A stretch of 60,660 nt of DNA from Desulfobulbaceae bacterium (GTDB lineage: Bacteria; Desulfobacterota; Desulfobulbia; Desulfobulbales; Desulfocapsaceae), in NCBI GenBank assembly GCA_009773475.1, contig WSXV01000013.1, forward strand, positions 1 to 60,660, in the 5' to 3' direction. Each line of letters opens with the position of its first letter. The first letter of the stretch is position 1. The notes under the pieces were generated by a model, which had not been told where the DNA came from, did no database searches, and was given only the letters and a program-made list of their open reading frames with translations. Shown here piece after piece: positions 27,466 through 36,294 of this stretch. The translations under genes were made by a program, and so were the position numbers.

Positions 27466-29391
27466 ATGAGTGGAATGTGGGATTTAAAGAAAATGATTAA
27501 AAGCAGCTTTCTAAAAGAACTCGGTGAGATCTCCGAGTATGATCAGGCTGGTCTGGATTCTCTGAGAAGACGGATCTTGAGCGTTGGCCTGATCGTTCTT
27601 TTTTTTATGGCGATCATTCTTCTGCGTCTCTGGTTTTTACAGATTCATAAAGGTGAAGAGTATAAAAACAGGGCTGAGAATAACCGTGTACGTATTCGTG
27701 AAGTGGCGCCTCCCCGCGGTGACATTCTGGATCGGCACGGCAAGGAACTCGTGACGAACCACCCTTCCTTCAATGTGGTTTTAGTGCGTGAGGATTCCAA
27801 TGATGTTGATGAGCTCTTAAAACGTTTGTCGGTGATACTGAAAGAAGATGTGTCGGTTCTCTGGGAACGGATAAGGGATGCAGAGAGTAAACAGAGGCAT
27901 ATTCCTATCCGCTTAAAGGAGAATCTGAGCTGGGACACCTTGGCATATTTGGAAACCCATAATAAAGATTTTCCAGGGATCCGCATTGAGGTCTTTCCCA
28001 GTAGATTATATCATTACGGGGACATGGCGGCCCATATTATTGGTTATCTGGGCGAAATCAGCAAAAGTGAGCTGGAAATATCCAGTGATGACTTCTACCG
28101 GGGTGGAGATCTCGTCGGCAAAATGGGGCTTGAGAAGCTCAGGGAAAAAGAGTTGCGTGGCGAGAAAGGTAGTGATTCTTCCGAAGTGAATGCCCGGGGT
28201 TTTGAACAGCAGCTTTTGTCCCATACGGAACCGATACCCGGTAAAGAGGTTCGCTTGACCCTTGATATCAATCTGCAGCAGGCGGCAGAAGAAGCCATGG
28301 ATAAAGATGAACGATCCGGTGCGGTGGTGGTCATGGAGGTGAAAACCGGTAGATTGTTAGTACTGGCCTCGACCCCGCGTCTGCATCTGGCTGATTTTGA
28401 GGGGGGAATATCAACCAAAAATTGGAACGCACTTCTGGATAATCCCAAGCATCCGCTTATTAATAAGGCGTTTCAGGCCATGTATCCGCCGGGTTCAACC
28501 TATAAAATGGTGACTGCCCTTGCCGGTTTGGCTCGTGGTGTGATTACCAGAGACACTACTTTTTTCTGTCCAGGTCATTATAACTTTGCGAATCGAGATT
28601 ATAACTGCTGGAAAAAGGGTGGCCATGGAACGGTGGACTTGCATCGGGCCATCAGTGAGTCCTGTGATGTCTATTTTTATCAGGTCGGGATGCGGGTTGG
28701 GGTGGATGTTCTAGCCGAGTATGCCAATAAACTCGGTCTGGGCATCAAAACCCAGGCGGAGATAGAGCATGAAAAGGCTGGGCTCATTCCCACCAAAGAG
28801 TGGAAGAGGAAAGCAAAGGGAGTAAAGTGGCAGGATGGAGAGACCTTGTCCCTGGCCATTGGTCAGGGATTTAATCTGGTTACACCACTCCAGCTTTGTC
28901 AGATGACGGCCACGATAGCCAATGGAGGGAAAAGGCATCTTCCACAGCTTATTGAAAGTGTTACGGATGCGGATGGGAATGTCCTTGAGTCGTTTAAGCC
29001 AAAGCTGGTTGGTGAACTTCAGGCGGAAGAAAAAAAATATCTGGCATGGATTCGTGCTGGAATGGTTGATGTTGTTCAGGGCGCAAGAGGGACAGCTCGA
29101 ACAGTTCGTATCCCCGGAATTACTATTGCCGGGAAAACAGGGACAGCGCAAGTGGTGCGTCTGGAACAGTATAAGCATCTCCGGGAAGAGGATATCCCTT
29201 ATAAATATCGAGATCATGCCTGGTTTACCTGTTATGCCCCGGCTGATGATCCGGAAATTGCCGTGACGGTTTTAGTGGAGCACGGTTTGCACGGAGGTTC
29301 AGGGGCTGGTCCGGTCGCCAAGGCCGTTATGCAGAAATATTTTGCCGACCGCATAGCGGTGGAGGCCATCAAACAGGCCGTTATGCAATGA
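27466..29391 (+). CDS. mrdA: Penicillin-binding protein 2 (transpeptidase)
   Basis: Class B PBP of 641 residues that cross-links peptidoglycan during elongation. It has one N-terminal membrane helix (ILSVGLIVLFFMAIILLRLWFL), a pedestal with NRVRIREVAPPRGDILDRHG, and the transpeptidase domain. There the SxxK motif is YPPGSTYKMVTAL (catalytic Ser), SxN is SESCDVYFYQVG, and KTG is GKTGTAQVV. The length fits PBP2. The ATG at 27466 has only a weak upstream purine stretch; a later ATG is possible. It lies between mreD and its glycosyltransferase partner rodA. Confidence 0.96.
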   Translation: MSGMWDLKKMIKSSFLKELGEISEYDQAGLDSLRRRILSVGLIVLFFMAIILLRLWFLQIHKGEEYKNRAENNRVRIREVAPPRGDILDRHGKELVTNHPSFNVVLVREDSNDVDELLKRLSVILKEDVSVLWERIRDAESKQRHIPIRLKENLSWDTLAYLETHNKDFPGIRIEVFPSRLYHYGDMAAHIIGYLGEISKSELEISSDDFYRGGDLVGKMGLEKLREKELRGEKGSDSSEVNARGFEQQLLSHTEPIPGKEVRLTLDINLQQAAEEAMDKDERSGAVVVMEVKTGRLLVLASTPRLHLADFEGGISTKNWNALLDNPKHPLINKAFQAMYPPGSTYKMVTALAGLARGVITRDTTFFCPGHYNFANRDYNCWKKGGHGTVDLHRAISESCDVYFYQVGMRVGVDVLAEYANKLGLGIKTQAEIEHEKAGLIPTKEWKRKAKGVKWQDGETLSLAIGQGFNLVTPLQLCQMTATIANGGKRHLPQLIESVTDADGNVLESFKPKLVGELQAEEKKYLAWIRAGMVDVVQGARGTARTVRIPGITIAGKTGTAQVVRLEQYKHLREEDIPYKYRDHAWFTCYAPADDPEIAVTVLVEHGLHGGSGAGPVAKAVMQKYFADRIAVEAIKQAVMQ

Positions 29392-29441
29392 GCGGGCTGA
29401 TTTTTGTCGAAAGATTTCATTTTTTTATTGTAGGAAAATAA

Positions 29442-30572
29442 ATGTTACGCATGGATCGACGATTTTTGGCAAGCTTTGACTGGGTGCTCCTTTTTCTATT
29501 GGTTCTGGTATGCGTCATGGCCTATATGAATCTGTATAGTGCCACCTACCCATCTCCTGGAAGAATGCCGCCCTATCTGAAGCAAGGGTATCTCTTGTTA
29601 ATGGGTGTGGCCGGGATCCTTTTTGTTATCAGCTTTGATTATAAAGAACTCCATTTATGGAATTATCCCATTTATGTTCTTACTATTATCTTGCTCGCGC
29701 TTGTTATTTTTGTCGGTAACAGTGCCGGTGGGGCCCAGCGCTGGATTAATCTAGGTTTTTTTCAGTTGCAGCCATCTGAACCCGCAAAATTGATGATGGT
29801 GATTACCCTGGCCAGTTATTATTCCCGGAAGGAAACAGTGGCAGGGTATTCGTTGAAGGAGTTGATTCTACCCATCATTCTCATGGCCATTCCGTTTGTT
29901 TTAATCCTGATTCAACCGGATCTTGGAACCGCCTTGATGTTTGTCATCATTTTTATTTCGATGACGGTTCTGGCCAAATTACGTTGGTCGACTTACATTA
30001 TTCTGGCGGTAAGCGGGATCGTGATGACCGTACTTGGCTGGTTTTATGTCTTGAAACCCTATCAGAAACAAAGGGTGGAGACCTTGTTTAACCCTGCGCA
30101 TAATGCCATGGAAGAAGGATATCAAATCCTTCAGTCCAAAATTGCCATTGGCAGTGGCGGCCTTTTTGGAAAGGGATACATGGAGGGAACACAGGGACAT
30201 CTCCATTTTCTACCGGAAAGACATACCGACTTTGCGTTTTCAGTCTGGTGTGAAGAGTGGGGGTTTACCGGGAGCCTCTTTTTTTTACTGGTATATTTTT
30301 TTATGTTGATCTGGGGGCTGAACGCGGCTATGTCAGCCAAGGATCGCTTTGGGCTGTTTCTGGCCTTTGGGGTAGTAGCGCTTATTTTCTGGCAGGCAGT
30401 TATAAATCTGTTGATGATTCTTGGGTTTTTGCCGGTGGTTGGGGTCCCTTTGCCTATGTTCAGTTATGGCGGTTCTTCTCTTCTGACTACCTTGCTGGGG
30501 ATGGGGATAGTGCTCAACGTTCGGATGCGGCGTTTTCAGACCGAATCCAGCCTTGAAGGTTGTGATGATTGA
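29442..30572 (+). CDS. rodA: Rod shape-determining protein RodA (SEDS glycosyltransferase)
   Basis: A 376-residue SEDS-family membrane protein that polymerises lipid II with PBP2. About ten membrane helices are visible. Family marks are GGAQRWINLGFFQLQPSEPAKL (residues about 95-116), QPDLGTALMFVIIF, the extracellular GSGGLFGKGYMEGTQ, and LPERHTDFAFSVWCEEWGF containing the conserved catalytic-region Asp. It ends with MFSYGGSSLLTTLLGMGIVLNV. The start ATG follows AGGAAAATAA. It is the last gene of the mre cluster. Confidence 0.96.
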   Translation: MLRMDRRFLASFDWVLLFLLVLVCVMAYMNLYSATYPSPGRMPPYLKQGYLLLMGVAGILFVISFDYKELHLWNYPIYVLTIILLALVIFVGNSAGGAQRWINLGFFQLQPSEPAKLMMVITLASYYSRKETVAGYSLKELILPIILMAIPFVLILIQPDLGTALMFVIIFISMTVLAKLRWSTYIILAVSGIVMTVLGWFYVLKPYQKQRVETLFNPAHNAMEEGYQILQSKIAIGSGGLFGKGYMEGTQGHLHFLPERHTDFAFSVWCEEWGFTGSLFFLLVYFFMLIWGLNAAMSAKDRFGLFLAFGVVALIFWQAVINLLMILGFLPVVGVPLPMFSYGGSSLLTTLLGMGIVLNVRMRRFQTESSLEGCDD

Positions 30573-30785
30573 GAGTGACTCGTGCTCAGGGGATGTTATG
30601 AGTTAATGATTTTTTTTAAGGAAAGGCACATCTAACACTTGCGCATCAGGGTGAGGGGAATATAATGAAAGTAAAGGCAGGTTGTAGGTTAAGTTGAACT
30701 GCAACCAGTCAGGGAATGTACCTTGGGGTACATTGTTAGAATGACGTGCTGGTGATCGTCATTGGAGATTAACTGGAGGAACTGT

Positions 30786-31319
30786 ATGGAACTGAAGATC
30801 GAAACCAGGAACGTAGAGTTGCGGAAAGGTTGGCAGGAGAGAATAGATGAAGAAAAGGAAAAGCTGATTCGTCACTATGCAAACTTTGTCCTTCATCTTC
30901 GTGTTTCTATTGAGGAAACGAAGCATCATAAAGAGAAAGGTTATGAACTGAAGGTGGTCGCTTCTGTGCCCAATGATACCGTTGTGGTTTCCAGAAAGGG
31001 CGAAAATATGGGGGCACTGCTTGTTGAGGCCTTTGATGTTTTGTCTCTGCAATTAAAAGAGATCCTGCGAAAAAAGCGAAAAGATCAGAAGGCAATTGAT
31101 GGTGATCTGGAGACCGTAAGTTTTGGGGTCGTGCGTAAAGTCTCACCTTTTGAGTCGTATGGCTTTATCGTCACCCCTGACGAACGAGAGATTTATTTTC
31201 ATGAAAACGCTTTGAAGGATATCCCGCTGGATCAGTTAGTGGAAGGAGATGAGGTCTCATACGGTGAAACCATAGGTGATAAGGGCCCGCAAGCCTCCTG
31301 GGTGCGTGTAGCCAGATAG
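30786..31319 (+). CDS. HPF/RaiA-like ribosome-associated domain fused to a cold-shock domain
   Basis: A 177-residue two-domain protein. Residues 1-105 match the S30AE (hibernation-promoting factor/RaiA) fold: the opening strand is MELKIETRNVELRKG, followed by HYANFVLHLRVSIEE, and there is a second helix AFDVLSLQLKEILRKKRKDQK. Residues about 113-177 are a cold-shock domain with RNP1-like ESYGFIV and RNP2-like IYFHENAL. HPF domains bind the ribosomal decoding centre in stationary phase and CSDs bind single-stranded RNA. I chose ATG 30786, preceded by GGAGGA at 5-nt spacing; the frame also opens 24 bases earlier. It is a single gene with a terminator behind it. Confidence 0.85.
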   Translation: MELKIETRNVELRKGWQERIDEEKEKLIRHYANFVLHLRVSIEETKHHKEKGYELKVVASVPNDTVVVSRKGENMGALLVEAFDVLSLQLKEILRKKRKDQKAIDGDLETVSFGVVRKVSPFESYGFIVTPDEREIYFHENALKDIPLDQLVEGDEVSYGETIGDKGPQASWVRVAR

Positions 31320-31342
31320 CTGGAGATCCGAAAGAAGAATCA

Positions 31343-31381
31343 GGGCCCTGCATGGATTAAGTTCTGTGCGGGGCCTTTTCT
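31343..31381 (+). terminator. Terminator after the HPF-CSD gene
   Basis: A GC-rich stem (gggccctgca / tgcggggcc, one mismatch) is followed by TTTTCT. Confidence 0.65.
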
Positions 31382-31547
31382 ATTGTGGATGGGAATTTCA
31401 TTCTCCTTGCCAGATAAGGATGTCAGTGGTAGAAGGCATTTTCCATGAACTGTCATGGACTTGTGTTGGCTTTTTATGCTATGCATGACGTCGTGTGGGA
31501 TGTCTATAACTTTTTTGTTCTGTTTAAAATTATAGTAGAGAGTTTTT

Positions 31548-32648
31548 ATGCCATTACTGCAACCGGACATTGAAGAAGAATATTTCCGTCTGGCAGAGTC
31601 TGAGATATTTGCGAGAATTTTTAAGCGAAAGAGAGATCTGGCCGGCCGGCTTCTCATTCTCTGTCATCATTATCAGCAAGATGGTTTGTTTCAGTTTGCT
31701 GATCTCGTTGGAGATTCTTTGAAACTTGCCCGTGAAGCGGCATCCATGCATGGCCCGGAATTTATTGTTTTTTGCGGGGTTCATTTTATGGCCGAGTCTG
31801 CTGATATCCTGGCTCAGAAACATCAAAAAGTGTTGCTTCCTCATCTTTATGCCGGATGCCCCATGGCAGATATGGCGACTGCGGGGGCTGTCGCCATGGC
31901 ATACAAGGACTTGGTGCAGGCTGGAATTGTCATAGATGAAGTTACGTTGGTGCCGGTGACGTATGTGAATTCATCAGCAGCTGTCAAGGCTTTTGTGGGT
32001 GAACGTGGAGGCTCTGTCTGCACCTCTTCCAATGCCCAGCGTGTTTTGGCTTGGGCATTGGAAAAAGGAGAGAAGGTCTTCTTCTTTCCCGATGAACACC
32101 TGGGGCGTAATTCGGCTATCGCCTTGGGAATTCCACCAGAACAGATCTGTGTCTGGCACCGGGGTGAGCTTCTGGGCGGAAACAGTGTTGATCAGTTACG
32201 CAAGGCAAGGGTGCTACTCTGGGATGGATATTGTGAAGTGCATATGCGGTTTCTGCCCGAGCATGTTCGCCAGTTTCGGCTTCGAGCGCCGGAGGTTCAA
32301 ATCATGGTTCATCCTGAGTGTAGTGCGGATGTCGTTGGGATTGCGGATCGATATGGTTCAACGGAGGCAATAATCACCGCAGTTAAAGAGTCGGCCGCTG
32401 GTAGTCAATGGGCGATTGGCACGGAAATTAATCTAGTCACTCGTCTGCAGAAACAGTTTCCGGATAAAGACATTCAACTTCTTGCGCCAATTCCTTGTCA
32501 GTGCACAACCATGGATCGTAATCAGCCTGTGAATCTGCTCTGGCTGCTCGATAACCTGGCTGCCGGCAAGGTCGTCAATCAGATCAGGGTGCCTTCAGAG
32601 GTGGCTATAAAGGCTCTGAAGGCTCTTGAACAGATGTTGAGTATTTGA
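31548..32648 (+). CDS. nadA: Quinolinate synthase
   Basis: NadA condenses iminoaspartate with dihydroxyacetone phosphate to quinolinate for NAD synthesis using a [4Fe-4S] cluster. The 366-residue protein has LCHHYQQDGLFQFADLVGDSL near the N-terminus, FCGVHFMAESADIL, and the repeated triad features of the fold. Cluster cysteines appear at AGCPMAD (about residue 104), HPECSADV and IPCQCTTM near the end. The length is typical of the longer NadA class. The start is ATG. No nadB or nadC lies nearby. Confidence 0.95.
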   Translation: MPLLQPDIEEEYFRLAESEIFARIFKRKRDLAGRLLILCHHYQQDGLFQFADLVGDSLKLAREAASMHGPEFIVFCGVHFMAESADILAQKHQKVLLPHLYAGCPMADMATAGAVAMAYKDLVQAGIVIDEVTLVPVTYVNSSAAVKAFVGERGGSVCTSSNAQRVLAWALEKGEKVFFFPDEHLGRNSAIALGIPPEQICVWHRGELLGGNSVDQLRKARVLLWDGYCEVHMRFLPEHVRQFRLRAPEVQIMVHPECSADVVGIADRYGSTEAIITAVKESAAGSQWAIGTEINLVTRLQKQFPDKDIQLLAPIPCQCTTMDRNQPVNLLWLLDNLAAGKVVNQIRVPSEVAIKALKALEQMLSI

Positions 32649-32681
32649 GCCATTCCGTTTTTTTGTTTTCTGGAGCATTTC

Positions 32682-35357
32682 GTGAATAACGATATTTATC
32701 TCATTGATGGCAGTGCCTATATTTACCGGGCCTATCATGCCATAACCCCTTTGTCGACCAGTCAAGGGCTGCCGACCCATGCGGTATACGGGTTTTTTAA
32801 TATCTTGCGCCGCATCCTGCGGGAGAAAAATCCATCCTATCTGGCGGTGGCCTATGACAGTCGGGGGCCGGTCTTTCGGCATGCAATGTATGATGCCTAT
32901 AAGGCGAACAGAGCCGCCATGCCCGAAGACCTGCAGGTGCAGATACCCTATATTAAAGATCTGGTGCGGGCCTTTAATATTCCTTCCTTTGAAATCCCCG
33001 GGGTTGAAGCGGATGATATCATTGCTTCAGCAGTTAAACTATTGAGCCGGCAGGGGCACAGGGTAATCGTGGTCTCCGGTGATAAGGATCTACTGCAGCT
33101 GGTGGACGAGCAGGTTGTTGTCTGGGAGCCCATGAAGGATAGGGTCATGGATTGCCAGGCTGTATTTGAGAAGTATCATGTTGGGCCCGAACGGCTTCTG
33201 GAGTGCTTTGCCCTGATCGGAGACAGCTCTGATAATATCCCTGGGGTAACAGGAATTGGGCCAAAAACGGCCGAGATTCTGATCAATCAATATGAGAATC
33301 TTGAGGGGATTTATGCCCATGTAGAGGGTATGAAAAAATCTAAAATGCGGGACAGGCTGCTCGAGAATCGGGATGCTGCTTTTCTGTCTCGTGAATTGAT
33401 TCGTCTTAAAGAAGATCTGGACCTTCCACAGTCCATTGAGGCCTATAAACTTCCAGCTCCTGATCTTGAACAGCTACAGAGTTTATATAAAACCCTTGAG
33501 TTTTACAGTTTGATCGAGGAAAAAAAAGTCGGTGATCGCATCGACACCGACGGCTTTTTTCTTGTCCAGACCAAGGAACAGTTGCTGGAAGTTGAGCAGG
33601 TTTTAGCCGAAGCTTCGCTTTTGGTCATTGATACAGAGACTACGTCGATATGCAGTCGGACCGCAAGGCTTGTTGGGATATCGTTGTGTGTCGATTTGGA
33701 AAAGGCCTGGTATATTCCGCTGCATCACAAGAATGCCGAGGGCGTCCAGATATTCGGGCAGCTCGATTCTGCCTTTGTTGTCGAGAGGCTGCGCCCCTTT
33801 TTGGAGAATGCGAAGTTACCGAAGTTGGGACATAATGTTAAATATGACTATGCTGTGATTTTACAAAATTTTGGTATTCGTTTGGGGGGCCAGCTCATAG
33901 ATACCATGATTGCCGCCTATCTAATCGAGCCCACCCGGCGCTCGTATAAGTTGGATGATCTGTGTCTCGAAAAGGGGCTTCTCCTCACTTCCTTTGCCGA
34001 TGTTGTGAAAGGTGACGCCCGGGAGAATGCCTTTGCCTTTGTGGAGATGGAAGCAGCCAAGAATTACAGCTGTGAAGATGTGTATGGGGCCCTTCGTCTT
34101 TGGCAGGACTTTGAGCCGGCCCTGCAGAAGCTGGAGTTGGGCTCGCTCTTTCTAGATGTGGAGATTCCTTTAATCCCGATCCTTGCTGAAATGGAGCTTG
34201 CTGGTATCTGTGTCTCCACTGAGATACTTGATACCTTGTCGGTCGAGTTTAAGGAAAAAATGAGACTGCTGGAAATTCAGATTTACGGGCTTGCCGGCAG
34301 AGAATTTAATATCCAGTCACCCAAGCAATTAGGAGAGATCCTCTTTGATGAGTTGCACCTTCCTTATGGTCGTAAAACCAAGACCGGCTATTCCACGGAT
34401 ATGAAGGTTCTGGAAAAATTGGCTGCCAGTCATGCATTACCGGCGATGATCATTGACTTTCGTAATCTTGCCAAACTCCAGTCAACCTATGTGGAGAAAT
34501 TACGGGAGCTGATTGATCCAGCGACGGGCCGGGTACACACCTCTTATAATCAGACGGTTACCGCCACCGGTCGACTTTCCTCCAGCAATCCTAATCTCCA
34601 GAATATCCCCATTCGTTCGGAGGAGGGGAATCGAATTCGTCAGGCCTTTGTTCCAGCGAACGGGTTGTGTTTTTTGTCGGCGGATTATTCCCAGATTGAT
34701 CTGCGGGTACTCGCCCATTATTCACAGGACCCCGTCCTGCTGGAGGCCTTTCGTACTGGCGGGGATATCCATGCCCGAACTGCTGCCCAGCTTTTTTGCA
34801 TCTCACCATTGCTGCTTACCTCAGAGATGAGAAGGGTGGCCAAGACAATTAATTTTGGCATTGTTTACGGGATGAGCAGCTTTGGATTGGCCAGTCAACT
34901 CAATATTAGCCGGAAGGAGGCTCAAAACTTTATTGACCGCTATTTCCAATTATATCATGGGGTGAAACGATTTATGGTTGATATCGTGGAAAAAGCGCGA
35001 ATGGATGGTTTTGTGACGACGCTGCTACATCGGCGTCGGATGTTGCCTGAGATTCAATCAAAGAATAAGACTGATCGCGAATTTGCGGAACGTACTGCCA
35101 TTAACACCCCCATTCAGGGAACAGCAGCCGATATCATGAAAATGGCCATGATCCGAGTTGCTGGAGCTTTGGCTAAAGAAGGACTTCAGGCTCGCCTGCT
35201 CCTTCAGATCCATGATGAGTTAGTCTTTGAATTGCCTAAAGAAGAAATAGAAGAGACGATAAGAATTGTCAAGCCTGCGATGGAAGATGTCCTGACCCTT
35301 GATGTACCGCTGGTGGTTAATTTCAATACTGGAATGAGCCTGGCCAAGTCAGGGTAA
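32682..35357 (+). CDS. polA: DNA polymerase I
   Basis: A full-length 891-residue PolA. Residues 1-290 are the 5'-3' exonuclease/flap nuclease (YLIDGSAYIYRAYHA; EADDIIASAVKLL; GDSSDNIPGVTGIGPKTA). Residues about 300-490 are the 3'-5' exonuclease, with VIDTETTS (ExoI Asp/Glu), GHNVKYDYAV and YSCEDVYGA, so proofreading looks intact. The C-terminal polymerase has motif A SADYSQIDLRVLAHYS, motif B RRVAKTINFGIVYGMSSFGLA and motif C LLQIHDELVFELP. The start is GTG at 32682. It follows nadA by 33 bases, so it may be cotranscribed. Confidence 0.97.
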   Translation: MNNDIYLIDGSAYIYRAYHAITPLSTSQGLPTHAVYGFFNILRRILREKNPSYLAVAYDSRGPVFRHAMYDAYKANRAAMPEDLQVQIPYIKDLVRAFNIPSFEIPGVEADDIIASAVKLLSRQGHRVIVVSGDKDLLQLVDEQVVVWEPMKDRVMDCQAVFEKYHVGPERLLECFALIGDSSDNIPGVTGIGPKTAEILINQYENLEGIYAHVEGMKKSKMRDRLLENRDAAFLSRELIRLKEDLDLPQSIEAYKLPAPDLEQLQSLYKTLEFYSLIEEKKVGDRIDTDGFFLVQTKEQLLEVEQVLAEASLLVIDTETTSICSRTARLVGISLCVDLEKAWYIPLHHKNAEGVQIFGQLDSAFVVERLRPFLENAKLPKLGHNVKYDYAVILQNFGIRLGGQLIDTMIAAYLIEPTRRSYKLDDLCLEKGLLLTSFADVVKGDARENAFAFVEMEAAKNYSCEDVYGALRLWQDFEPALQKLELGSLFLDVEIPLIPILAEMELAGICVSTEILDTLSVEFKEKMRLLEIQIYGLAGREFNIQSPKQLGEILFDELHLPYGRKTKTGYSTDMKVLEKLAASHALPAMIIDFRNLAKLQSTYVEKLRELIDPATGRVHTSYNQTVTATGRLSSSNPNLQNIPIRSEEGNRIRQAFVPANGLCFLSADYSQIDLRVLAHYSQDPVLLEAFRTGGDIHARTAAQLFCISPLLLTSEMRRVAKTINFGIVYGMSSFGLASQLNISRKEAQNFIDRYFQLYHGVKRFMVDIVEKARMDGFVTTLLHRRRMLPEIQSKNKTDREFAERTAINTPIQGTAADIMKMAMIRVAGALAKEGLQARLLLQIHDELVFELPKEEIEETIRIVKPAMEDVLTLDVPLVVNFNTGMSLAKSG

Positions 35358-35400
35358 GATCTTTTGTTAAAATGATGTGGTTTTTATAAAGAGATGTACT

Positions 35401-35434
35401 CATCGTTTAAGGTGTGATGATAGCTTAAACGATG
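35401..35434. repeat. Inverted repeat over the end of the small basic protein gene
   Basis: A 10-bp perfect inverted repeat (catcgtttaa / ttaaacgatg) with a 14-nt loop lies between polA and the convergent small gene and includes that gene's stop codon. There is no T-run, so it may be a weak shared terminator. Confidence 0.45.
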
Positions 35435-35586
35435 CTATCTGATGGTAGTTGGGTCTCAGGCTGGGGCGTATCTTCTGCCGGTTCGTTTTCAGGGTTTTTT
35501 TTTCGTTCTTTCTTTTCTTCCTGCTTCTTTAAACGATTTAATTCCTTGCTTCTTTTTTCGCCCTGATAATTTGTTCTTTTAGCCAA
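35425..35586 (-). CDS. Small basic/acidic charged protein (53 residues)
   Basis: A frame of 53 codons on the minus strand, with a TTG start at 35586 preceded by CAGGAGATTATT, a strong ribosome binding site at good spacing. The product begins MAKRTNYQGEKRSKELNRL and continues as a Lys/Glu-rich charged helix (KKQEEKKERKKNPEN), then an acidic Pro-rich tail. Very similar short MAKR...GEKRxKELxRxKKQEEK proteins recur in deltaproteobacterial genomes as far as I recall, but their function is unknown to me. The charge pattern suggests nucleic acid or ribosome binding (inference). It is convergent with polA. Confidence 0.72.
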   Translation of the reverse strand: MAKRTNYQGEKRSKELNRLKKQEEKKERKKNPENEPAEDTPQPETQLPSDSIV

Positions 35587-35741
35587 AATAATCTCCTGTG
35601 GAAAAAAACTTGTGATTTTATTAGAGGTCGTAGCAAAACAACCGGAATTTTTTGGTTGTTTATCGTGGGAGTATAGTGCTGCTCACAGTTGAGCCAACGA
35701 TGAGCGTTGTTCTCTATTGGAGCATTTAGGGACTGGTAGTG

Positions 35742-35785
35742 CAAAAAAAAAGCCCCGTATCCATTTGGATACGGGGCTTTTTTTT
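35742..35785. terminator. Bidirectional Rho-independent terminator after the cold-shock gene
   Basis: A 13-bp perfect stem (agccccgtatcca / tggatacggggct) is flanked by runs of A and T on both sides, giving a classic terminator for the minus-strand cold-shock gene. Confidence 0.93.
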
Positions 35786-35797
35786 ATTTATTGGGTA

Positions 35798-35998
35798 TTA
35801 CAGTTTAACAACGTTCTCAGCGGCTGGTCCTTTAGCGCCGGCAACGACGTCAAATTTGACGCGCGCGCCTTCATCCAGGGACTTGAAACCGTCGCCCTGA
35901 ATAGCGGAGTGGTGAACAAAAACATCTTTTCCACCATCCTGCTCAATAAAACCAAAACCTTTAGAATCATTAAACCATTTTACTGTACCTTCTGCCAT
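35798..35998 (-). CDS. Cold-shock protein, CspA family
   Basis: A 66-residue cold-shock domain protein, an RNA chaperone that binds single-stranded RNA/DNA. It begins [20 protein letters not shown] (RNP1 KGFGFIEQ) and contains DVFVHHSAI (RNP2), ending AENVVKL. I chose ATG 35998, preceded by AAAGGAGT; the frame is open another 90 bases but that part is not CSD. An upstream leader of roughly 200 bases with a hairpin (36084-36100) resembles the long 5' UTRs of cold-inducible csp genes. It is followed by a strong terminator and lies near a DEAD-box helicase on the same strand. Confidence 0.95.
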   Translation of the reverse strand: MAEGTVKWFNDSKGFGFIEQDGGKDVFVHHSAIQGDGFKSLDEGARVKFDVVAGAKGPAAENVVKL

Positions 35999-36083
35999 TT
36001 TTACTACTCCTTTGTACGTGCTTCCATATGGAAACCTTTTTCTAATAACACCAGACACATAACGAAGAGCCTGGCGTGCTTGC

Positions 36084-36100
36084 CTCAAGATATTCTTGAG
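36084..36100 (-). promoter_or_regulatory. Leader hairpin upstream of the cold-shock gene
   Basis: An inverted repeat ctcaag-atatt-cttgag lies about 90 bases upstream of the csp start, within its likely 5' UTR. A role in temperature response is only inferred. Confidence 0.35.
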
Positions 36101-36294
36101 TAACTCTATAACTAATTTTTAACGAATGGACCTCGAAAAATCAACAATGAAAACCAAACGATTTATATATACTGACATTCATTCAGAAAAGCCAGATAAT
36201 TACGAGATCTTTGTGCAATATTTAAATCGTGTCATGTTTGGCCAACGGTAAAGATGTTCCTGAACATTTTTTTTCTTTAAAAAAAAGAAAAAAA

